From Rhineura floridana (lineage: Eukaryota > Chordata > Lepidosauria > Squamata > Rhineuridae): DNA of 64,000 bases. The translations under genes and the position numbers were made by a program. The DNA is taken from assembly GCF_030035675.1 (NCBI RefSeq), contig NC_084491.1, forward strand, positions 27,631,801 to 27,695,800, given 5' to 3'. Every line of letters starts with the position of its first letter. Position 1 is the first letter of the stretch. A model generated the notes under the pieces. It was not told where the DNA came from, did no database searches, and was given only the letters and a program-made list of their open reading frames with translations. Shown here piece after piece: positions 1 through 12,200 of the stretch.

Positions 1-244
1 TGCTATAGTATTCTTGCTGGTGCAGATCCTCTGTTAAAATACATTTTACCTTTTTGTTTGTTTATTACTTTTCTGTCCCACCCTTTCCCCCCAAGGAACT
101 CTGGGTGTATTAAGCTTTCAAATGAAAATGATGAATTTTTTTTTCTTCCTTAAGCCACACCTTTCCGTCTAGTTTGCCCCAGCTCAGTTGTGAGGTCACA
201 AGGAGGTTTGTCACTTTAAGATACTGGCTGTTGAGATTCCCAGA

Positions 245-254
245 ACCACGTGGT
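245..254. promoter_or_regulatory. Palindromic E-box just upstream of SIAE
   Basis: ACCACGTGGT is a perfect 10-bp palindrome around a CACGTG E-box, about 30 bases before the SIAE start codon. CACGTG is bound by USF, MYC/MAX and TFEB/TFE3, and CLEAR elements of lysosomal genes have this core. A regulatory role is inferred from position and sequence only. Confidence 0.4.
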
Positions 255-283
255 CTGTCTTCCTGTCTTTGGTCAGAGGGACG

Positions 284-3200
284 ATGGCTGCTTCCCTGCT
301 GCTTGTGCTCCTGTTGGCTTGGACGACAGGTGAGTGTGGAGAGAAGGGGCTGCTGCATGCTGTGCATGGGCAAATGGCATTCTCCCAGAGGCATAAGTCA
401 GAGAGAAACTGCTAGGATTGCTTTTACTTACCTGCCTCCCATTTGAATCTGTCCGGATGAGAAGACAATTTCAACTCTTAACAAAAAGAAAACTAAAGCC
501 AGGGTTTTTTTGAAGGATGGATTGGAGGAGTGCTTCATCCTTCTCTCTTGATTGGTAGAGAATGTTTTCACCTATCCTTGCAATGCAGCCCTATGCATAA
601 TCGCATTATGGATTATGCAATCCATAATGTGGATTGATTACTACTGTGGCCTTTTAAAATGCTCTTTAGATAAATGGGGGGAAACACATTATTTGCCACG
701 TTTTCATCACCCAGGTTGTGTGACAAGGCGTCTCTTAAAGAATTACAAAACTTAACTTACGCAGGTGAATGGCACCTTAGTTTCTGCTAACCCCTCCCCC
801 CAAAAAAGAGTATAGTGTTTTGGTGATTTTGAAAAACAAGCAGCAAATGATACTTAGCTATAGGGAACTTTGTGGACCACCAGATGTTGTTGGACTGGAA
901 CTCCCATATCCTTGACTGCTGGCCATGCTGGCTGTGATTGATGGTAGTTGAAGTCCAACATCTGGAGGGCCACAGGTTCCCCATATAGGGGAAGGACTGT
1001 TAGAGCAGTGGTCGAGTATATCCTTTGCATGCAAAAGGTCCCAGGTTCAATTCCTGGTATCTCCAGGCTGGAAAAGATTTCTGTCTGAAACCCTGAAGAA
1101 CCACTGCCAGTTAGTGTAAACTGTGCTGAGCTAGCTGGACCAGTGATCTGACTTGGTATAAGACAGCTTCCTATGTTCCTATATAGATGGCATTTCCAAT
1201 ATCTTTCCATCAATGAATATTAATCATTTTCTCTCAGGTGTGATAATTTCCTGGTAGTCTCTTAGCCTTTGCAATGGGAACTAACACAGAAGATCTCATA
1301 AGGCTTACTATGTATTGCCAATAATACAGGCAAGTCCGAAAAGTGTCCATGTAAATTGTTGTGCATTGTAATTCATCAACCTGTACTTCCAAAGAAGGCT
1401 AGATGCACCACAGTTCCAGCTGTGCAAGCTATCAAAAGTTCAGTAGGCAATAGTTTTGTCATTTTGATTAGACTTTAGTTGTATATGTAGGTTATATCTG
1501 ACATTAGCATACTCAGAGTTGACCTATTGAAATAAATGGACGTGACCAACTTAGGTCCATTAATTTCACTGGTCTGTTCTGAATAAGACCAAGTTGAATA
1601 TAAACCTTTGTCAATAGTGGATGTCTAGAATTTTATGAACGTCCTGGGTCACATGTGAATGTCCAAAAATCCAGAAAAACAGTTACTAATATTCTTCTAT
1701 TGTCAGTATTCACTGAACTGACATATGTCTGAGAAATAAGGATAAATAGCCACTTTGAATGTCTCTGGCACTAGTAAATGTTCTAATAAATGTATGTTTA
1801 TTTTCTTGAGATTGTCAGCATTCACCAAATGTTAGGCATTCGTTATAAAATATATAGAATCTTTTTTCTCTGTTTCTTGGATCATGATTGTTTAAGTTAA
1901 CTTTTTCTGAGTAAACTTAAAGTTGAGGTCCTAAACAACTGCAATCAGAGGAACAGAAAAACATCCTTGGTGTGTTTGTGTGTTTTCCAGAACCAATGAA
2001 AGCATGCATATGGCCCAAAAGATTTTCTTGAGATTTAAAAAGAAAGGGGAAATGAAAGTAAAATATCTGAGGATATGTTCCTCTTCTCAGTAACAGACTT
2101 AGCTTCCTTGGCAACCTGACACAAATTGGCAGTTATTTTTGCAGTCAGAAAAAATCTGAACATTGATTGGCTGCAGAGGAACTGATATCCACAGGAACAT
2201 TCCAGAGAGACCACCCATTAACAGGAATGTCATGACATTTTGTGTACCCCCAGGCGCTATACTTCGCTTTGCCTCCTATTATGGTGATCACATGGTACTG
2301 CAGAAGAAACCGAGTCAGGCAGTCATATGGGGCTATGCAGATCCTGGCACCACCGTAATGTTGATTGTTTCCCAGGGTCACAATCTTATGGAAAAAATGG
2401 CAGAGACTGAAGGTAAAAAATAAAGATTCAGGATTGACAAAAGGCAATTCTTCACAGAGAATACTTAAATTATGAAGTGTGTAACTACAAGATATGGCAG
2501 TGGCTGCCAACTTGGATGGCTGTAAAAGGGATTAGACATTCATGGAATATAAAACTATCAATGGCTACTAGTTATGGGGTTGTATCCAACTAAGTTATAC
2601 ATTAAGCATTGGGTAAAATCCAGATAAAATTGAGGAATTGTTGGTCAGAGATTCTGGCAGTCTGTGGGAGGATATTCAACCTGTTGTGGGTTCCACTTCC
2701 TGAAGCAAGACTAAAAGGTGGAGTGTAAGACACTGACTTGCTAAATGAGACAGCCTTAGGTCAGTCAGTCACCATCATGTATAGCTAGGTAGACCACTAT
2801 CAGGTGATTATGCTGTCTGTCTCTTATTGCTTACTTGAGATCATTGATTTATTGAATTTTATTGCACTTTATATCTTTTCTTATATCAGGGTAAAGAGCC
2901 ACCTTCATCCAGTGGACCAGATCAAAAAGTGGCCAACCCTCCATGGGTTGACAAATGGGCAATATAATGGGCATTATATAAAGTCAGATGGATCTGATCT
3001 CTCCAAAAACAGCAGGGCTTGCATTTGGTTCCAAATTTAAACCGCACTGACTGCAAGCTGTGACTACAAAGGAACAATCAGGAATGCATGGCTTATAATG
3101 TGCTCCCAGTTATTCATTTGCAGCAGCAATTTGTATTCACTACTGTTTAAATATGGCACCGAATGCAATCCCTACTGCTTTCGGCAGCTATCAGATCCAC

Positions 3201-6200
3201 TCAGTTCAGTCAAGAACTGATCCTGCCCCCAAACAGGACTCAGTAACAAATTTAAACAGCACCAAATGCAAACAGATACGTAGTTTGGGGGGACTTTCCC
3301 TGAATGCTGAAGCAGTGGTGACGAGGAGTGTCTTTTACCAACTTCAGCTGGTTTGCCAGACCTGGCATCAATTATCTATGTCCTAGTTGCTTCCAACTGG
3401 ATTACTGCAGTGCTCTTTTAGATGCCTTTAAAAACAGTTCAGAAATTAGAATTGGTGCAGACTCTGATGTTTCCTCCAAAAACTTTTCAGGGAGCAATGG
3501 GATCTGGAAAGTAATCCTGAAACCTATGGCCCCTGGTGGCCCTTTCACTATAATGATACGGCAATACGACAAGGAAGAGGTAGCAAATGCGACACTGAAG
3601 GATGTCTACTTTGGGGATGTCTGGTTTTGCAGTGGACAAAGTAACATGGAAATGACAGTTTCACAGGTAAGCCATATCACTACCGAGTGCAGTGAAGGCA
3701 CTGGTTATTTTTCAAAGAACTGGAACATGTATATGCTTGATTGAGATGAAAATGATTGATATAGGCTGAGTTCAGACATAACACAAAGCCATGGTTTGTT
3801 AAAGCAGGGGTGAGGAATTTGTGGCCCTCCAGATGTTGCTGGATTTTAACTCCCATCATCTCTGACCATTGGCCATACTGCCTAGGGCTGATGGGAAATG
3901 GAGTTCAACAGCATCCAGAGGGCCACAGGTTCTCTTCCCTTGAGCTAAGCCGTGGTTTCCTTCAACATTTGAACTTGAGCCTGCCCCCAAACTATGGCTT
4001 GCTTGTGGCTGACAGACTAGGATCTGAAACTCTTGTCTGAGGCTGGCTTACAAACTGCAGTTTGTGTTAATGGTGGTTTTCTGTTATTTCTGAATTCACA
4101 GGTCATTAACAAACTATATTTAGGCCCATTTCTTTACTTCAGGAGGTTATTGCATCCTGAAGATGGGAATGTTTTTATAAACTTACAAGGTTGTGTGCTG
4201 AAGGTATGGACATATCCATGCTTAGGGATATATTCTCTCATAAGACCATAGGACACTGCCTTCCACAATGCCATATTTGTCCATCTAGCCCTGTGTTGTC
4301 TATTCTCCCTGGCAGTGGATCTCCAGGGTCTCATGCAGACAGTCTTTCCCGTCACCTGCTAAACAATCCTTTAACCACCACCATCCCACAAGCCCCCTGA
4401 AACAAAACTGTTTTCACACCCCATGAGACGAGCCTCTCAAGCCATTCCACCAGACTGCCTCAGTGGGAGACATGGGACACAGGGTTCATTCCTTCGGCTC
4501 TCCTGAAAGAACAGCTCCATCAGGCACATCCTACCCCTGAACTGTTTCTATGCCATCTGGCTATTATAAGAACTACTACTTAGAATTGGTGTCTAAATTT
4601 GATTTTTTGCTCTTCCCTCTCTGCCCCTTTCCCCTTGCGTGTTGTGTTTTTTATATTGTAAGCCTGTGGGCAGGGACTATCTTGTATTGATTGTACATAA
4701 GCCACCCTGGGAACCTTTTTAGCTGAAGAGCTGGGTACAAATACCCTAAATAATAATATTAATATTAATAATATTAATAATAAAAACAGAAAGAGGTCCA
4801 TAGCCTGCTGCCCTATAGACATACTCCACATATCTGTTGTCTGGGGAAATGGAACAGGACCCCTATAAACAACGTAAGCATACAGGTGGGTTTGTGTGGG
4901 CTAACGTAGTCCTTTCAGTACAGATGGGCCCCGCTTATACAGCAGGTTCCGTTCCGGACCCCCGCCGTAAAGCAGAAATCGCCGTAAAGCGGAACCCCAT
5001 TGAATATAATGGGGTGCGTCATGCGAAAATGCCGCAAAAGGGCAAAATCGGCTTTAAAAACGGGGAATCAAAGCCGCCGCATTAGCGGAACGCCGGGAAG
5101 CGAAGCGCCAGGAAGCGGGGCCCTACTGCACACAGAACCCTTGAATTCAAGCAGCTGTTAGACCCAGCCAGCATACTTGTGAGAGAGGGGAGTAGTAGTC
5201 TAACAATATCTGGGCAAATTCCCCATCCCTAGTACACTACCTGCATGTTTCCAAGTCCTTGCCTGTGATTATGATGGCTATGAACTCTGGATTTTCTTAG
5301 CATTTGGTGAAAGTCCCTACATTCTGCATTACACGTCAAAAACGGTGTCTTCCCACATGCAATTGTGACAGTGTAAACATCTTGCCTAAAATTGGCATTC
5401 AGTACTTACATCCACATGTACTGGCCCAACAAAATATGTTGTTCCTTTACTCTTCTTCCCTCATGCCCTGGGAATAATGCCACAATCAACTTGTTTAGAT
5501 CAGGAGCTCAAAACAAACTGCCAAGAAGCAAGAAAATAACTTGTCTTCTTGAGATTGTTGTCTGGCAGTTGACTTGCCACCCTTCAGCCTGAGGAGAAAC
5601 TGGCAAAGGAGCAGTACTATATGGACACATTGCATAGTTGAAGACTCCTGAAGAACTAAGAAATCAAAAGGCTTGAGAAAATACAATCTTGAATCCCTCT
5701 GTACAGATTAAATTAGCAGCAGGAGTGGTGTGCACTTACTCCTGTACTTCCCTGGGTGGAATGATGTGGAAAGCTTGACATTTAACTTGTTTGGCCACCT
5801 CATTGATACACTGTGTAGACTCTTCCAGAATATCACTATTTTTGGGTGGGATTGAGTCATACCAGTAAATTCAGGCTGTGCAATTAAAACAGATTTGGAG
5901 CTCTCATGAAACAAACCTGCTTTCCCAAAAGACTGGACTTTTTGCGATAGGGAAAGTAGTGATTGGGAAATGCAGTGGGGGGTGGAATAGCACTTACTTG
6001 ATGCAACATTGCCTAATCTCCCCACAAACAAATTCAAATGAATGCTCATTAAATAGCTAACAATGATTAATCTCTGCAGACAACAGGATGAATGTTCAAA
6101 AAACCAGGTTGTCTGGAAATGACCTGTGGAACAAGTGTCTGGAAGTGTCTGGGTCTTCCTATAAACCAACAGAAAAGCAGGACATACTCTCAAAATATAG

Positions 6201-9200
6201 GTAGCAAAGAGACCAAGTCACAGGAATCCAATTAACAAAAATAAAGGTGATTTAGTGATATAAACGTCCACAAATATGTGGAGCATACAGGTTGAAATAC
6301 AAAATATGCAAGCCGAGGCCACTGAATAAACAAAAGCTAAGGCTGCTCTATAAACAATAATACAAGTTTTCCAAATAATACATTGTTTTGAACTTTACTT
6401 AATTATTATTTCAGTGGAATATGTCCTGTTTCCTAGGTGTTCAATGCCAGTAATGAGCTTGCAGAGGCCTCCCATTATCCACTTGTGCGTGTGTTTGGAG
6501 CTGCTCTCGTCCAATCTGAAGTGGAACTGCAGGACCTTGCCAGCATCATCTTGCCATGGTCTATTCCGACAGCCAGTAAGAGTCTTTTAAAGCAAAACTT
6601 GTAGCAAACAATCTGCAGCAGTGGTTTTTAATGTGTTATATCAAAAACAGATGTTCATTTTTTGGTTTGGTGGAGTAAGATTGGAGCCATTTTCCTTCTT
6701 AAACTCCACAGTGCATTTTAGGGTAGAAGACATTGGAGATTAGTTGTGGAAGCTTTGTGTCATCATCATTCCAATAATTCTCCAGCTACCCTCAAGCTCA
6801 TGACAAGGCTGGTGAGGGCATGGCCTGGGGGGAGTCCTGAAGGCTTGGTAGAGAGGTTTGCAGGGCCACATTTGGCCCACATGTGAGAAGTTCTCCATCC
6901 TACATCCAACTGATTAATCATCTAAAGCAAATGTTCCCAAACTGGTCCGTGGACCACTAGTGGTCCACCAGCTTCATTTGGGTGGTCAGCAGCATGTCTG
7001 CATTAAATATTCATATTGATTTTTAATTACATTTTTATTGCTTCTTTCTTGTATTGTATTTTATCGCATTGCAGTTTGAATTCTGTGGAATGCAGATTGT
7101 GAGACGATAAAGCACAACATAAGAAACAAAAGAAGTAATAAAAATACAAGTAAAATCATACAACACATAGCACGGTACATTACCATTGCTACAACAGGCA
7201 GAAAAATCGTTAAGTGGTCCTCTGGGACCATCAGCAATTTTTAAATGGTCCATGGGGAAAAAAGTTTGGGACTCACTAATCTAAATTGATGTATCTGTGA
7301 AAGATTCCTAATACTGTCCTCTGTATACAATACTTGCAAATGTCTGTACACGTTAACTGACACCCTCATTCTGGCTCAGTTACATGATGATCCACCCAGG
7401 GGGTTTTCCAGTTTCTGACAGTATTAGCTGCTGCAGAAGAATCTGTAGTAATTCTGCAGTATTTCGTGCCAAATGTCTGATCTATCACAGCTGTACAACA
7501 GCTAATATCTGAAAATGCAGAAGAAGAAAGAATTGTTTTTGTAGTTTGTTATGTAACATTTGTATTAGTTTGCAAGCTTTTAAATGTTGTTTTTTAAAAA
7601 AAATTACATTGAACAGAAAACCTTGGTCATGGAGACTTCAGTTACTTCTCTGCTGTGTGCTGGCTCTTTGGGCGGTATTTGTTTGAGAAGCTCAAGTATC
7701 CCATAGGACTGATAGATTCCTCTTGGGGAGGAACACCAGTTGAGGCCTGGTCTTCCAAGAAGGCACTGCAGGAGTGTGGGATCTCAGGATATGCTGAAAA
7801 GTAAGGAGGACTAATGACAGCATGTTTTGTTCCTTTCCCACTTGTTTGGCTGTTTCTTCGGTAGTGAATGGTTTTCATCATTATAGAATCCTGTGTGCCC
7901 ACTTTCTCATAGCACCTCCTCCCCGTGTGGCTATAACACACAAGGGGCCTCACAACCTGTGGTCCTCCAGACGGTGTTGGACTCAAACTCCCATCTTCCT
8001 TGAGTGTTGGCTGTACTGGCTGGAGCTGATGGGAGCTGGAGTCAAACAATATCTGGAAGACCGCAAGTGTCCGCCCCCCCCCCGGTCTTGCTGTAAATCC
8101 GCTTCTCCATTTAAAACAAGAAAAGGAGTATCAGGTTTGCCTGACATGCCTAGTTTGTTACGCTTCAGATGATCCCGTCCTCTAATGTGACTGTGGTAAA
8201 TAACCTTGGACCCTGCAATCATCATGATCTGAATGGAGCCAATCAGATATCTCTGGGAAGTCCACAAGCAGAACTTGAGAGCAGTATAGTCTTCTCCTGC
8301 TATTTTCCTCCAGTAGCTATCCAGAGGCATATTGCTTCTGACCCTGGAGACAGCATATAAACCTCAGAGCTGGCAACCATTGATAGCCTTATCCTCCATG
8401 AATTTTTCTAATCCTTTTTAAAGCCATCTATGCTGATGGCCAACAGCACATATTGTGGTAGCATATTCCATGATCTGGAACAAGATGATGTTTTTGCATT
8501 GTTGTTTAGTTTTCGCCTGGTTTGGAGGGTTCAATCCTTGATCACATTAGCAGCATGAGAGAGTTGTGCTGTTTTATTCTGATGGAAATGAGAGGTGTAT
8601 GTATCTTAAGATAGGATTGATTCCATAAAGGAAGCCACAGACCTGAACTTACAAGATCTGAACAGGGTGGTTCATGACAGATGCTTTTGGAGGTCGCTGA
8701 TTCATAGGGTCGCCATAAGTCGCAGTCGACTTGGAGGCACATAACAACAACAAGGAGTGTGTTGCACAAACCGATCCTACTCGTTCATCCTAAAAGCAGT
8801 TCAGTGAGGGTGAAGACAAATATAAGATTTTAAAAGTAATCACTGCAGGTTCTTTGTTTTCAGTGTGAGATGGATATTGGAACTTACAGGTATATATTTC
8901 AGCAGGTCAAGTGCTGGATTAGGTGGATCTTGCCTGTCCCCTTGTTCATCAGGTGGACTGTCCACCTTTCACAATTTTATTTAGGCGTTCATCTGTATGT
9001 CCTCTCCCTCCCTCTGCCCCCCAATTCACAACCTTTTTTTTAAAAAAAGTGCAAAACTGCGCTGGGGTCTAGCGGGTGCTCTCTGCAGGCAGCTTTCATT
9101 TTGTTCAAAATGTTCCATACATGTTTTTGGAGCTTAGCCTTAGAAGATTTGCTTGCTTATATTTAATGTGAGAGAGATCCTTTAAAATCCCTCCACAACT

Positions 9201-12200
9201 CTATAAATACTTGGTCTCTTTTATCTATTTATTGATTACATCTATATCCCACCCTTCCACGAAGGAGTTCATGGTGACTCACATGGTTCCTCACGCTACC
9301 CTTTGAAGCAGGTTAACCTGAGAAAGAGTGACTGGCTCGAGGTTATCCAGTGAGATTCCTGGCTGAATGTGGATTTGAACTTGGGTCTCCCCGGGCTAAG
9401 ACTGACATTTTAACCACTACTACACACTGGCTGTCAATCCCATTTATACTTCCTTCCATGATGGAACTCAAGCTTGCATATGTGGTGTTCCTTGGTGTCC
9501 TGTGGGCACTGATGAGACCTGGGCCTGCTTAGCTTCAAGCAAGATTGCTCCATCATGTGTCTTCTCTGGGGTGTACAGATACAGTGGAAAAATAAAACGT
9601 GGGTTAGATTCAGGAGTAGCAGGCAAGACTTAGATGACAGAAAAGGTTCTGCTAGCTATTAGAGCTAGGATGACACCAGAACAATATAATAATGTAGCCT
9701 GAGCTGTGTAGACCTGCTCTTAATATTTCAGCACTTTGACCACAGAGCATAAGTTCCAGGAAGGCAAGTGCCCCATCACCAGAAATCAGGCATTGACTAC
9801 ATGTTGTAAATTCCTTTCTAACTGGTTCATCTTGTATGTTGCAGAGCTACTTCCTCGTATCTTGATGCTGGCCCCAAAGAGTTATCGGTGCTCTGGAATG
9901 CAATGGTTCACCCTTTTCTCAACATGACCCTCTACGGTGTTATTTGGTATCAAGGTAGGTAAGTCCCACAGCAGGGTTGATCAGGCACAGTGCCGTCATC
10001 GCTACATTTGGACTCTTTCCTCCTCTGTGCCCTATCACAGGTGAATCAAACACCCTCTTGAACACCGATTTGTACAACTGCACATTCCCAACACTCATTG
10101 AAGACTGGCGGAAAGCCTTTCATGAAGGGTCTAGTTGGCAAACTCAGCGGTATTTTCCCTTTGGCTTTGTCCAGGTAAGTGGCACTGGTGTGAAGGCTTG
10201 AGCGTTGGATCAGTTAGTTGGCATTATCAGACATGGGACAAAGGCAGCACTTTGAACAACCAGTGGGCAGACGCTTAGCCATGCGGGGACTAGAGGGGGC
10301 CTGGCCCCACCTAAAATTTTCCTTCCTACCCCCATTTTTTCTTATATAAAAATAAATAATTAACTTTTATTATAGAAAAAAAATCCTCCTGATATGTTCA
10401 CATGGTGTGGTTCTCCACACCCTTAGATACTGCTATTCTACAATTCATGGGAAACAGGGTAGTAAGATTTGACATATGGATGCTGTTTTCAGTAGCAGGG
10501 TTGAATCCCGGATAATGGGTAGTTCCAGCCACAGGGCTTCTTCACAATGTAATCCTGGAGTGATATTAAGGAGCCAATGTCTTTCCTTTACAATATGATG
10601 GGGAAAAGATATACAAGGTCACATTTCCACACTGTTGGTGGCATTAGCTATATCTGTAGGATAGGAGTGGTGAACTAGCAGCCTATGGGCCCAATCCAGC
10701 TAGCCATGCCAACTGTGCAAGCGTGTGTGCTCTGATATATATGTGATGTGTGGGTGTACTCAGGTACATGTGATGTGTGTTTGGTTTGTAGAGCGTGCAT
10801 ACACACGCCACCTCTGACATGTAGCCCCTAGAAAATTTGCACTGGTGGCCCTCAGGCCTGAAAAAGGTAGCCACTCCTGCTGCAGGAAATGGTGCCTTCC
10901 CTGTGCTCTGGACCAGAACACAGGTTCTGGACTTGTGGGAAATGTCATTTCCAGCTGTGGTTTCTTTTCTGCTACTGACACACCCATATTTCTTCTCCCA
11001 CTGCAGTTGCAACTATTATGCCAAAATGGATAGGTGGCATATCTTCCACAGACTTTATGTTCTTGATGGGGGTTTGATCATATCCACACCACACATTGAA
11101 AGCGCTCTTATGCCATTCTAATGGTCATGGTTTTCCCCAAAGAATCCTGGGGACTGTAGTTTGTTAAGGGTGCTGACATCACAGATCTATAAATCCCAGC
11201 ACCCTTAACAAACTACCCAGGATTCTTCAGTACTGTTAAAGTGGTGCAGGAGTTCTTTAAATGTATGGTGGGGGTGTTGAGTCAACAGCCATGCCTGCAG
11301 AAAGCACAAACAGGAACAATTATGTGATAGACAATAAGGAGTACACCTGATATGAAATCCATAGCCGGAGATAGGTTTTGCCTAGTAATACCAAGTGCGG
11401 TTGTTCTATGTTGCAGTTATCTACAAATCATCTTGTGGAGGAGAATGACCACTTTCCACGCATCCGATGGCATCAAACAGCAGACTATGGCTACGTCCCT
11501 AATAAGAAAATGCCCCATACTTTCATGGCTGTGGCTATAGATCTGGGTGATGAAAGTTCTCCCTATGGCAGGTAATGATACCCCACTTTCGTTAGGCTGT
11601 CCAAACCCACTCAATCAGCATTAAAGATTCTTGGGCAGCTGAAATCTCTTCTATTACAGAAGGCATGTAGAGATGGAAACTGTCTGTCTCCTATTGGACA
11701 GAGCCTAGAATCTCAAACAATGCCTTTTAACCAAATAGAAGGAGTATTCAACAGCAGACAAATTTACCACTGTCTCCCACTTAGGAACATAGGAAGCTGC
11801 CTTATACTGAGTCAGATCATTGATCCATCTAGCTCAGTACTGTCTCTGCACTGACTGGCAGCAGTTCTCCTGGGTTTCAGACAGGAATCTGCCCTAGCTG
11901 GTGAAGGGCTGTAGATCAGTGGCAGAGCATTTGCCTTGCATGCAGTAGTGTCCAGGTTCAATGCCCAACATCTCCAGGTAGAGCTAGGAGAGAATCCAGT
12001 ACTGGAGACAGTACTGAGCTAGATGGACCAATGGTCTGACTCAGTATAAGGCAGCCTCCTATGTTCCTAGCCTTGCGTGGACATATCAGGAATTGAACTG
12101 AGGACCTTTTGCATACACAGCATTTGCTCTACCATTGAGCTACAGCTCTTCCCCTAGAAAGGGATAGAAAGAGGCTGCATTGACTGAGAGTGTGCATCAA

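Noticed and set aside
988-1180. A tRNA gene, because of the A and B boxes
   Set aside because: The boxes belong to a dispersed SINE with a long 3' body, present in about ten copies here. No complete cloverleaf was seen.
3328-3490. Extension of SIAE exon 3 upstream as an open frame
   Set aside because: A strong acceptor (CTTTTCAG) at 3490 keeps the phase with exon 2, and the extension has no match to SIAE.
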